Shown here: positions 1 through 7,867 of the stretch, one piece after another
How positions within the stretch are numbered: position 1 is the stretch's first letter
How the letters are laid out: each line of letters opens with the position of its first letter
NCBI RefSeq assembly: GCF_050409585.1
Contig: NZ_JBNUPE010000007.1
Coordinates: forward strand, 1 to 64,000
From: Facklamia sp050409585
GTDB taxonomy: Bacteria; Bacillota; Bacilli; Lactobacillales; Aerococcaceae
Length of the DNA: 64,000 bases
Reading direction: 5' to 3'
Made by a program: the position numbers and the translations under genes
Notes under the pieces: generated by a model
What the model was told of the DNA's origin: nothing
What the model saw: only the letters and a program-made list of their open reading frames with translations
Databases searched by the model: none

Positions 1-28
1 GCAGACTAGGGACTTTCACCCATTAGAT

Positions 29-47
29 TGTGCCCATGCTGGGCACA
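29..47. other. small hairpin beyond the rlmD1 tail
   Basis: Perfect inverted repeat TGTGCCC / GGGCACA around a 5-base loop, lying beyond the terminator of the rlmD paralogue. It has no T-run, so it is not an obvious terminator. It may belong to the sequence that joins the rlmD tail at the window edge. Function unknown. Confidence 0.4.
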
Positions 48-51
48 CAAG

Positions 52-87
52 AAAAAGCCCCCTTGACTGCTAGCTCAATGGGGCTTT
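52..87 (-). terminator. terminator after rlmD1 tail
   Basis: On the minus strand AAAGCCCC pairs with GGGGCTTT and is followed by a T-run. It lies just past the full tail reading frame. The loop side resembles the terminator after the second rlmD gene (61380-61418), suggesting that tail and terminator arrived together. Confidence 0.75.
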
Positions 88-102
88 ACGAGATACTCCA
101 AT

Positions 103-237
103 TTAAATCATCTTAAAATGTTTTAAAGCCTCCTTAATTGCCTCTTCTTTTTCAGGTGGACAATTAGGTGCTATAGGATTTTCCTTCTTTGAAACATTAT
201 AATTTTTACCAACTTCAAGTCCACATTTCTTCTTTAC
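103..237 (-). pseudogene. cut-off end of the rlmD1 C-terminal tail
   Basis: Reading on in frame past the stop at 238-240 gives about 45 more residues, including KKKCGLEVGKNYNVSKKEN and CPPEKEEAIKEAL, ending at its own stop at 103-105. The intact tail of the second RlmD (61430-63070) is nearly the same and has Gln (CAA) where this copy has TAA. A single C-to-T change therefore removed the end of the tail. It is untranslated unless the stop is read through. Confidence 0.85.
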
Positions 238-1776
238 TTACGATATATAACGATTAGATACTTTCATGCCGTGTTTCTTCATAACATATTCTTTAATTTC
301 TTCATAAGTAGCCTTGCTTTCAGATGCTGTTACATCTAACTCGTCCATATCTAATTTCACTTTAATACATTGGTCGATATCTAGTTTGGACAATAACGCT
401 ACCGTCTCCACATGCGTTGTATGCGGAAATTGATCCACCGGCTGAACAGAGACCAATTCATAACCAAAGTCACGTAACCAAACCAAATCCTCTGCTAAAC
501 TTTTAGGGAAACAAGAAACATAAACAATTTTATCCGTACCAAATCTTCCAATCGCACGCATGACTTTTCCACCGGCCCCAGAACGAGGAGGGTCTAATAG
601 TAATAAGTCAGGTCGTCCCCACTCGGTTTCCAAGCGCTTCAAGCCATTTCTCGCATCACTGGTCATAAAGAAGGTATTGTCTAAGCCGTTATCAATCGCA
701 TTGCGAATAGCTGATTGAATCGACTGGTCAACAATCTCAATACCGGCTAAGTCTTTAGCCTTTTCAGCTAGGGGCAAACTAAAAGTTCCCACCCCGCAGA
801 AAAGATCTAAGACGCGCATTTGATCATTGACCTGGGCGAATTCCAAGGCTAGTTGTACCAATTTCTCCGCTTGGACAGGATTGGCTTGGAAAAAGGTCTC
901 CGGCCAGATCCGATAGCGAAAGCCATTTAATTCGTCATTAATATAATCGCGCCCATGAAGAATAAACGTTTCGTCGGCTTGAATCCGTTCCGTCGCTTCC
1001 TTGTGTAGAATCCATTGTAAACTAACTAATTGATCGAAGCGTTTGCTTAGCCGCTGACTCAAATCATCCACTGCCTCTTGCATTTGACTAGGTGCTTCAG
1101 TGGCATAAATCACTACCATCAACTCCCCGGTGACAAAGGATTGACGCAATAAGAGATTTCTCAAAAGACCTTTTTGAGTCTGTTTGTCATAATAGGATAA
1201 TTGATAATCTTTTTGCCAGTCGGCGACTACTTCTTTTACCCGGACAAATAGTTTAGGAGCAAGCACCGAATCTTTCATATCGATGATTTTGGTGAAGTTA
1301 CCTTGTTCATGCATACCGATAGCCCCTTCAGCTCCGAAGCTTAACTCCATTTTATTACGATAACGGGTGGGATCATCCATCCCAATAATGGGTCGAACAC
1401 AAGCCGGATCGAATCCTTGGCTTGCTAAATGGTCCTTTACTTCTTGGGTTTTATAAGCTAACTGAGCTGGATAGGTCATGGAAATTAATGGCGTTCCCCC
1501 GGCATTGGCGTCTTTGAGCGGAATATTAAGATTACGATCAGGACTGGCTGCTAATAATGCATCAAACGGTACGACTGCTCGCTTTCTGCCCTTGGCATTA
1601 GGTACCGTCACCCGAACTCTATCCCCTGGAACGGCATTGGGTATAAATAATTTCAAGCCCTTTCCATTCGACCCACGGTCTGGCGCATGGACATAACGGG
1701 CATAGCCATTTCCTTTATGGTCTAACTCAGTAATTTCAACTTCCAATACTTCAGTCGGAAATATTTCTTTTTTCAT
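238..1776 (-). CDS. 23S rRNA (uracil-C5) methyltransferase, RlmD/RumA family, first copy
   Basis: TrmA/RumA-family enzyme that methylates a uracil of 23S rRNA using S-adenosylmethionine. A TRAM-like RNA-binding region occupies about residues 1-70. The SAM motif DLFCGVGTF is at 324-332, DPPR at 395-398 and the catalytic Cys at 422 in YVSCFPKS; most family members have SCNP here, so the Asn-to-Phe change is notable. The methyltransferase proper ends near HVETVALL (455-462). After it comes a foreign tail (DMDELDVTASESKATYEEI) stopped early at 238 by TAA in place of CAA. The second copy at 61430-63070 has the whole tail. The upstream neighbour is a dead sulfurtransferase. Whether this copy acts as RlmD, RlmC or RlmCD cannot be told from sequence. 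Confidence 0.88.
   Translation of the reverse strand: MKKEIFPTEVLEVEITELDHKGNGYARYVHAPDRGSNGKGLKLFIPNAVPGDRVRVTVPNAKGRKRAVVPFDALLAASPDRNLNIPLKDANAGGTPLISMTYPAQLAYKTQEVKDHLASQGFDPACVRPIIGMDDPTRYRNKMELSFGAEGAIGMHEQGNFTKIIDMKDSVLAPKLFVRVKEVVADWQKDYQLSYYDKQTQKGLLRNLLLRQSFVTGELMVVIYATEAPSQMQEAVDDLSQRLSKRFDQLVSLQWILHKEATERIQADETFILHGRDYINDELNGFRYRIWPETFFQANPVQAEKLVQLALEFAQVNDQMRVLDLFCGVGTFSLPLAEKAKDLAGIEIVDQSIQSAIRNAIDNGLDNTFFMTSDARNGLKRLETEWGRPDLLLLDPPRSGAGGKVMRAIGRFGTDKIVYVSCFPKSLAEDLVWLRDFGYELVSVQPVDQFPHTTHVETVALLSKLDIDQCIKVKLDMDELDVTASESKATYEEIKEYVMKKHGMKVSNRYIS
401..408. other. att-like core in rlmD1
   Basis: ACCGTCTC, the same 8 bases that bound the element at 50738 and 61728, at the same codons (HVETVALL) of the rlmD paralogue. 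The foreign tail begins right after it in coding direction. This is the expected scar of an integration event, with the partner end outside the window. Confidence 0.6.
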
Positions 1777-1789
1777 TCACTCACTCTTT

Positions 1790-2185
1790 CTACTCATCAT
1801 TTCCTTTAACAGCTTTCTGCTTTTTCTTCAACCATTGCGAATAAGAACCAGTGTATAACTTTCCTTCAATGCCTATTTCATCTAAGGCTAATAAATTGCT
1901 ACAAGCGGTTACGCCCAATCCTCAAGACACCATGAGCTCTTTGTCTTTAAGGTCTTTGAAATGAGCTTATAAACTTTTCTGGGACCTCATATACCCCTTA
2001 TCATCGTACACCAATTCGTAATAATATGACTTGGCATGCGGAATGTGACTCGCCTCATCATATAGTGGCTCCTCAAGTCCTAAATAGTGGTCATCGCCAC
2101 TGGCTTGATCATTTCCCAGTGTTACATTTATAAAAAAAGCTTTTGGATACTGGCTAAGTTCATCAATTTCAATAAAGCGCTTCAT
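1790..2185 (-). pseudogene. decayed thiosulfate/3-mercaptopyruvate sulfurtransferase (rhodanese)
   Basis: One reading frame from ATG at 2185 to TAG at 1790 shows the start of a rhodanese (FIEIDELSQYPKAFFIN), then jumps to the C-terminal rhodanese domain (ASHIPHAKSYYYE, then ACSNLLALDEIGIEGKLYTG). It is about 130 codons against roughly 280 for a two-domain enzyme, so the middle is deleted. Two in-frame stops follow: TAA at 1967-1969, and TGA exactly where the catalytic Cys of the C-G-x-G-V-T-A loop should be. The frame is otherwise kept, so decay looks recent. Selenocysteine is very unlikely given the deletion and the other stop. Confidence 0.85.
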
Positions 2186-2296
2186 TAAATACCTCTTTTC
2201 TTACTACTTTAAGCTAAGTTTTTAAGATTGTTCCTATATTATATCATGAATGAATAGACATTCCTTGGCTACTTCTAAGTCTTGTAGTAGACAATT

Positions 2297-2331
2297 AAAA
2301 TAAGACTCCTATCGATAGAAGTCTTATTTTC
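2297..2331 (-). terminator. terminator after zinc-ribbon gene
   Basis: AATAAGACT pairs with AGTCTTATT around a 12-base loop, and a T-run follows on the minus strand, downstream of the small zinc-ribbon gene. Confidence 0.7.
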
Positions 2332-2385
2332 TATTTAAATGAAATGCTTTAATAATTAAATTTAAAAACCTAACCTTTCCTCTTC

Positions 2386-2568
2386 CTAAAATCCGTCTTC
2401 CTCATAGCCGTTGCTATTGGGATCCATCGCATTGATACTCGCTTGTATAAGAGATTCGCTGCATTTTTTGCAGTAATATTCTTCAAACTCAGGTTCTGAA
2501 CCTTCCCAGTCAATTTTAGACTTGGAAAACTCTTTCCCGCAATAAGAGCACTGATATTTCTTAGCCAT
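2386..2568 (-). CDS. small zinc-ribbon protein
   Basis: A 60-residue protein with two Cys pairs, CSYC near residues 7-10 and CKKC near 33-36, spaced as in a zinc ribbon, followed by an acidic C-terminus. ATG is preceded by AAGGAGC. It stands alone between two terminators. Family function is unknown; a cytosolic zinc-binding or nucleic-acid-binding role is possible. Its nearness to zinc-uptake genes may be chance. Confidence 0.7.
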   Translation of the reverse strand: MAKKYQCSYCGKEFSKSKIDWEGSEPEFEEYYCKKCSESLIQASINAMDPNSNGYEEDGF

Positions 2569-2685
2569 AGCTTTTGCTCCTTATAATCAAAAAATTTATT
2601 TCGATTATAAAATATGCCTACTTTCTTGTCTATCAAATTTATTTGTATGACATAAATTTTGATATTTAATTTCCCTAAATAAAAA

Positions 2686-2720
2686 TTAAGAGTCCTTTGA
2701 TCATTAACAAGGACTCTTAA
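2686..2720 (-). terminator. terminator of the zinc operon
   Basis: TTAAGAGTCCTT pairs perfectly with AAGGACTCTTAA and is followed on the minus strand by a T-rich run, 22 bases past the histidine-triad gene. Confidence 0.85.
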
Positions 2721-2742
2721 CACAACTTTGTTATAATTTTGA

Positions 2743-5700
2743 TTATTTGCCTATTTCTGCATCATCTAAATTAGAATCATTTCGTTCTCCAATCTCTTCT
2801 TTTGCAAAAGGAGCAACTTGTGGCATAGCAGGTAATTCACCATTCATAATATAAGCAAGCTTTACTTGTTTAATCGTAAGATTAAGGTTGGCATAATCTG
2901 GATTAGGATTTGGAACGATTACCATGCCTGAAAATATTTGAATACTTGATGGGTTTACCCCATAGTAATTACCTACAAAATTTTTCAATTGTTCCATCGG
3001 AATTTCTTTGGTAGTTTCATCTAGTGAAGAAACTTCATTTTCTGAATCTACGCCATCCTTCTGACTAGCAAGTTCTGGCAATGCCTCTTTATTTTCCATC
3101 GCTGCTCTTGCTTCAGACTCTATAATTAATACATTCTCTTCTCCAGAAGCTGGCGTCACTATATATCCAAAACCTTTTCCGTACTTAACGGACTTAGCAG
3201 CCTTACCATAGTAGTTTTTAATATATTCAATGACCGCTTGATGGCTAACTCCTTTATTAGAAGGAGTTTCTTCAACCACTTCATCCTTTTCTCCTTCAAC
3301 ATTTTCTTTAGTTTCTGGCAAATCATTTGAATCTGTTTCATAGGCTTCTGTTACGTCAATCTCATCGATCACTAAATTAAGATCACCAACTTTGATACGA
3401 CCATTAAAGATAAACATATCAGATGGCTTAACTTTATAGCGCTGAGCGACATAGACTTTCTTTTCAAAAAGTGGATCTTCTATTGTTTTTACATCTTTTA
3501 ATGAGACTTGATCATATTTAATTGGTAATTCTATGTCATCTAATGGTATCTCTACTACTTTATAGAACTTCGTTAAAGCATAAATGGTAGCATCTTTACG
3601 CCAAACATCAATGTAATACTTATTACGCGATACTTCACTCATTTTAAGCGTAATCAATTGAGTTTGATAGTCTTCTTCCGATGTGAAGTTAGACTGCTTT
3701 AATTCTGTTGGAATTTTATCCATATTCGCTGTATGTGAATGATTACCGTGCGGAATAATCACTTCGTTACCGTTGACTTCCAGATCTTCAATGGCTACAC
3801 CATTTTCCAAAGAAATATAGGCCAACTTGGCTGCAATTTCTTCTGCTGTATATTTACTTTCTTCTGCTGCATTAATGTTTCGCTGATTGATAAAGTCAGC
3901 AGCTGCTTTCAATTCACTGTCGTCTAAATCACCAAAAGGAATAAAGTGAGTGTGTCCTTCATGCTCAGCTGTAAGCCCCTTTTTAGAGTAGTTCAAAATA
4001 CTTTCTGGTGTGAAAACATAGCCATCATCCGTTGTATATGTTTTACCGTCCTTACCCTTAGCTGACTTCTTATAATTTTGAGCTAAGAAATCAACTTTTC
4101 CATCTGCTTTTGGTTGATCTGGTTGGCTAGGCTTTTCAGATTGACTTGCTTGGTCTAATTCAGCTGGTTTTTCATTATCTGCTTTATCAACTTGTGGGTC
4201 TTTTGGCTTCACAGCGACTGATGGACGTTTGCCTAATTTCATTTCTGCTAATTTAATTTCTAAATCTGATAGACTTGAACGTGGAATAACATGGAAGTGG
4301 TCACCATGAGGTAAGACGAAGTCTCCCTCAATCTCATCTGTTACGAGTTCCGGGTCAAAGACCAAACCATCAGATTCAGTATGACGTTGGTTGATTGGCA
4401 AAGCATAGAGTTTGGCTAATAGGCGCTGATATTCTGAATTTGTTTGGTTTTTATTACCTTGATCATTTTCAGTTGGCTTATCAGCTATCTTATCAAGGTT
4501 TTGAGAAGGTTTTTTATTACTTGGCTGATCAACTTTGTTGTCTTCTTTAGCTAAACCAAATTCAGCCAATAAATTACGTTTAATTCCGAATTTCTTTTGA
4601 ATATAAGCTTGTGTTTGGGCTAATTCTCCTTTGTTTAAGTGAGCAAAAGGAACAAAATGGAAGTGACTACCATGAGCAGCAATTAAACCTGTATCCGTTA
4701 CCTTAGTAATGGATCCCACTGAAAAGACATAACCATCATCCGTTGTGTAAGGACCTTTATGATTAACAGCTTTGTCATGAATGATCTGATCAACCATTCC
4801 TTTATCAGCTGTTTTACTGTTGCCTTGTGAAATTTTTCCACCTGATAGAACAGCGTTTGCAATCATTATTTCTTGAGGCGTTAAATCTGACTTTGGAATA
4901 AAGTGGAAGTGGTCACCATGGGGAACAATAAAGCCATTGCCTAAATCTTTTATAACGTCATAAGGGTTAAAGATATATCCATCATCCGTTACGTAAGCTC
5001 CACTAGAATTGCGGTTACCTGATCCACCCACTTCACCAGCTGCTATGGTGTTAGCTACATCTTTACGCACTCCACCTGCTTGTTTAAAGACCTTTTGACT
5101 GCTGGTTACTTGAGCTTCAATATCTTGGAAAGTTCGGATATTATCAGCTTGGGCCCGATCTTCAGGAGCTATGTAAACTTGGTACTGATCTTCTAGCTTT
5201 ACAATGTATCCATTCTTAATTTCTGCGACCACATCTTCTTGGTCCAATTGATAATCTTCAGGTGTTAGGAGTCTTTCAGAGAAAACAGCCTCTGGATCAA
5301 GGTCACCATAGAAAACATGTAAATCAAAAGCGTGATTGGTTACAAACTCTTCTTCGGTTAAATAGACAACAACATGCTCTCCTTCAATCCCTTTTTGATC
5401 TGCTACTTCTTCAGGACTGCGTTCTAATTCATAAGTAATAATAGCCTCTTCGCCAAGTTCATATTCTTCCATCAAATCATAAATAGCCTTTGCATCGACA
5501 GGATCCATACTGTATGACTGTAGTAACACTTCTTCTAAAGAACGAAGATTTTTAGCTTGATCTGGATTTTCTATATAAAGATAATATTGGTCATCTACTA
5601 AAATAATTTGCCCTTCATCCGTTTGACTAACAAGATCCTCTTCATTAAATTGATAATCTTCAGGGGCTAAGACTCCCTCTGAAAAAATAGCATCACTAGG

Positions 5701-5988
5701 AACTGCTCCATTGAAATAGTGATAATGATCACCGTGAGAAGTCACATAACCTTCCCTATTGATTTGGACAATAATTTGCTCGCCCGCAATGCCTTCTTCC
5801 ATTGAAATTTCTTCCATAGTGCGGTTTTCAGTGCTTGAGACATTACTTGGCTTTTCTCCATCGCTACCCTCAATATAATTAATGAATGAATCTTTATCAT
5901 CTTGAGCGTAGATTGATTTAATTGGTTCATGCCAACTTAAAAGTGTCAATAAAGCGGCGGATGACAAGAGTATTTTAGATGGTTTCAT
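2743..5988 (-). CDS. pneumococcal-type histidine triad (Pht-like) surface protein
   Basis: A 1081-residue exported protein with a signal peptide at residues 1 to about 28. Histidine triads of the form HxxHxH occur at 85, 357, 439, 561, 676 and 747, with a degenerate one (HAFDLH) at 219. Repeats such as TTDDGYVF precede the triads, as in Pht proteins, which bind zinc and hand it to AdcA-type receptors. The C-terminal third has repeated segments near 880-1050. No LPxTG motif, lipobox or transmembrane anchor is seen, so how it stays on the surface is unclear. It directly follows the AdcA-like gene with no gap and shares its Zur-like promoter. Confidence 0.88.
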   Translation of the reverse strand: MKPSKILLSSAALLTLLSWHEPIKSIYAQDDKDSFINYIEGSDGEKPSNVSSTENRTMEEISMEEGIAGEQIIVQINREGYVTSHGDHYHYFNGAVPSDAIFSEGVLAPEDYQFNEEDLVSQTDEGQIILVDDQYYLYIENPDQAKNLRSLEEVLLQSYSMDPVDAKAIYDLMEEYELGEEAIITYELERSPEEVADQKGIEGEHVVVYLTEEEFVTNHAFDLHVFYGDLDPEAVFSERLLTPEDYQLDQEDVVAEIKNGYIVKLEDQYQVYIAPEDRAQADNIRTFQDIEAQVTSSQKVFKQAGGVRKDVANTIAAGEVGGSGNRNSSGAYVTDDGYIFNPYDVIKDLGNGFIVPHGDHFHFIPKSDLTPQEIMIANAVLSGGKISQGNSKTADKGMVDQIIHDKAVNHKGPYTTDDGYVFSVGSITKVTDTGLIAAHGSHFHFVPFAHLNKGELAQTQAYIQKKFGIKRNLLAEFGLAKEDNKVDQPSNKKPSQNLDKIADKPTENDQGNKNQTNSEYQRLLAKLYALPINQRHTESDGLVFDPELVTDEIEGDFVLPHGDHFHVIPRSSLSDLEIKLAEMKLGKRPSVAVKPKDPQVDKADNEKPAELDQASQSEKPSQPDQPKADGKVDFLAQNYKKSAKGKDGKTYTTDDGYVFTPESILNYSKKGLTAEHEGHTHFIPFGDLDDSELKAAADFINQRNINAAEESKYTAEEIAAKLAYISLENGVAIEDLEVNGNEVIIPHGNHSHTANMDKIPTELKQSNFTSEEDYQTQLITLKMSEVSRNKYYIDVWRKDATIYALTKFYKVVEIPLDDIELPIKYDQVSLKDVKTIEDPLFEKKVYVAQRYKVKPSDMFIFNGRIKVGDLNLVIDEIDVTEAYETDSNDLPETKENVEGEKDEVVEETPSNKGVSHQAVIEYIKNYYGKAAKSVKYGKGFGYIVTPASGEENVLIIESEARAAMENKEALPELASQKDGVDSENEVSSLDETTKEIPMEQLKNFVGNYYGVNPSSIQIFSGMVIVPNPNPDYANLNLTIKQVKLAYIMNGELPAMPQVAPFAKEEIGERNDSNLDDAEIGK

Positions 5989-6939
5989 TTATTTCTCTCC
6001 TTCTTCTTGCAAAACTTTTAACAGTCTTTGTAAATTATTTTCTAAATTAGCTAGTAAACTTAAATCATTATGGGGATCCGCTTCTAAGGGATCCAAGACT
6101 TCTACCTTAGCTCCAGTCTCTTGGGCTATTAATTGTGAAGCTTTATCTGAAATATTCGGCTCGGTAAAAATGGTTTTGACTTGATATTTTTCCACAAACT
6201 TTTTCACTTCTTGCAATTGTTTCACACTGGGCTCTTGTCCAGACACACCTGCTATTCCCAACTGTGTTAAGCCAAAGCGTGTGGCTAAATAAGAAAAGGC
6301 TGTATGCTGAGTGACAAAAGTCTTTTGCTTGAGCTTTTTAAAAAGTGAGGTGTATTTATCCGTTATAACCTGAGCTTGCGTTCCAATACTTTCTGCTCTT
6401 TGCAAATAGTAATCTTTATTATCTCTATCCACTTCCCCTAAGGCTTGAGCAATCAACTTTGCTTCTTCGCCTATTTCAATGGGATCTAACCAGGTATGTG
6501 GATCATAAAGGGTTGATTCATCTTTACCCTCCATCAATTCTAGTTTTTCTAGACCCGGCACTTTCTTCATAGCTAATCCATTCGAAGCTTCAATAATAAT
6601 CACATTAGATTTCTCTTGCTTTTCGACATTGTGCTTAATTTTTTGAGCCCAAGATTCTAAGATATCTGAGTGATAAACAAAGATATCAGCATCATAAATG
6701 GCCACCACATCATTAGCCGAAGGCTCAAAACCATGAATACCATTCGCTGAATTAATCATCAAAACAGGGTGTTTATCGCCAACGATTTCCTTGGTTAAGG
6801 CATACATTGGATAAAAAGAAGTGACTATTTTTCTTTCTTCTTCTGCTTTAACAGATTGAATTGAAGAAATATTCACTAAAGAGCCAATAATAAGACAAAG
6901 AACTAACCACCATTTTTTTGTTTTTGCTTGATACTTCAT
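5989..6939 (-). CDS. zinc ABC transporter substrate-binding protein, AdcA/ZnuA type
   Basis: Cluster A-I metal-binding protein of 316 residues. Visible features are TSFYPMYALTKEI near the N-terminus, a first metal ligand in GIHGFEP, DPHTWLDP in the middle, QHTAFSYL, and EPNISDKAS near the C-terminus. It lacks the His-rich loop and the C-terminal ZinT domain of full-length AdcA, so it is closer to AdcAII in build. The signal peptide ends near VKA-EEE; the only early Cys (LVLC) does not fit a lipobox, so it may be secreted rather than lipid-anchored, which is odd in a Gram-positive. The ABC ATPase and permease are not nearby. First gene of a two-gene zinc operon. Confidence 0.85.
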   Translation of the reverse strand: MKYQAKTKKWWLVLCLIIGSLVNISSIQSVKAEEERKIVTSFYPMYALTKEIVGDKHPVLMINSANGIHGFEPSANDVVAIYDADIFVYHSDILESWAQKIKHNVEKQEKSNVIIIEASNGLAMKKVPGLEKLELMEGKDESTLYDPHTWLDPIEIGEEAKLIAQALGEVDRDNKDYYLQRAESIGTQAQVITDKYTSLFKKLKQKTFVTQHTAFSYLATRFGLTQLGIAGVSGQEPSVKQLQEVKKFVEKYQVKTIFTEPNISDKASQLIAQETGAKVEVLDPLEADPHNDLSLLANLENNLQRLLKVLQEEGEK

Positions 6940-6977
6940 ACGATCTCCTTTTTTAAATTTATCTGCCTAAAGATAAA

Positions 6978-7033
6978 TAGTAATTATTATCATTTTCAAA
7001 ATGAATATTACCGTCTTTCCTTTTTCCTGTCAA
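6978..7033 (-). promoter_or_regulatory. promoter and Zur-like operator of the adcA-pht operon
   Basis: Minus strand: -35 TTGACA at 7028-7033, a 17-base spacer, and -10 TAATAT at 7005-7010. Just downstream is TGATAATAATTACTA (6978-6992), close to the Bacillus Zur box TCGTAAT-N-ATTACGA (about 12 of 14 positions). This position over the transcription start suits repression in high zinc. The half-site TATCATTTT-C-AAAATGAATA also overlaps the -10. Confidence 0.65.
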
Positions 7034-7080
7034 CAAAAATTTTTGTGTTTTTTTATTTTTCTAAATTTTTGCATAAAAAA

Positions 7081-7104
7081 AGCCTAATCTTAAAGGATTA
7101 AGCT
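7081..7104 (-). terminator. terminator after GNAT pseudogene
   Basis: On the minus strand AGCTTAATC pairs with GATTAGGCT, followed by seven T residues. Confidence 0.75.
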
Positions 7105-7120
7105 GTCTTAAAATTTTTGT

Positions 7121-7660
7121 TTAAAGTGAATAGGCATACATAAATTCATCCCGATATCTAAAGCCCTCTTTGGTTGGTAATTTAATACGTGTCTCATTGA
7201 TAAGCTCGAAATGGAGGTAATCATAAAAACGGTAATTGCAATCCGTATCGGTGATTAAATAAACATTTTCCAAGTCCTGTTCTTTAAAATAATCAAAGAC
7301 TTCGGTAATTAATTGTCTATAGGCTTGACGTTCACTTTAGAATACGCGAGTCACTCGTTCGACTTCATCCGGTTGCGCTTGGTTGGATAAGGTGATCAAT
7401 TTGTCAATAAAGTCTAACTGGAACATTCTAAAAGTCGAATCTGCTTCTTTCGTTAAACAAAGAGTCATACCAACAATTTATCCACCAAGAACGGCAACGC
7501 ATCCTAATGAGCTGTTCTATAGTGCTTTGTTAAGGGAAATAGCAGATGCTGTCTTTTCAAATTTCTTCGCTTTATAAACCCCTTCGAACCATGCCTCATG
7601 GACTAAATCCACTAATTAAGTCATAGCGTCTTCTCTAATTTGTTTAATTTCTAAAGTCAT
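7121..7660 (-). pseudogene. decayed GNAT-family N-acetyltransferase
   Basis: A single frame from ATG at 7660 (MTLEIKQIREDAM) to the stop at 7121 spans about 180 codons, the size of a GNAT protein. It is broken by at least four in-frame stops but has no frameshift. The later part (YRQLITEVFDYF, DTDCNYRFYDYLHFELI, GFRYRDEFMYAYSL) matches the C-terminal half of GNAT acetyltransferases. Substrate unknown. It is dead, yet the frame is intact, so decay has been by point changes only. Confidence 0.8.
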
Positions 7661-7820
7661 AACCCCTTCCATACTTTTGTTGTGATACTAGTATTCTTAT
7701 TAACTTAAATTCTTAACTTAAACACTCTAGCAGTCCTGTCAAAGAATGCTGATATTAATCGTTTTCAATCTGTTTTCATTAAAGATATCTACTCAACTAT
7801 TGTTATTTTTAAAACTCTTA

Positions 7821-7858
7821 AAAAGCTACTAGAAGTCTAGAGATTTTTAGTAGCTTAT
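7821..7858 (-). terminator. terminator after the FabK-like gene
   Basis: AAGCTACTA pairs with TAGTAGCTT, followed by T residues on the minus strand, 10 bases past the reductase gene. Confidence 0.75.
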
Positions 7859-7867
7859 TATAAATGT

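Noticed and set aside
1478..1696. Plus-strand frame inside rlmD1
   Set aside because: Lies fully antisense to a strongly supported gene and has no ribosome site.
1938..1944. Selenocysteine rhodanese at the TGA codon
   Set aside because: The gene also has an in-frame TAA and a large internal deletion; decay explains it.
2370..2723. 117-codon frame over the zinc-ribbon gene
   Set aside because: It overlaps the better-supported 60-residue zinc-ribbon gene and a terminator.
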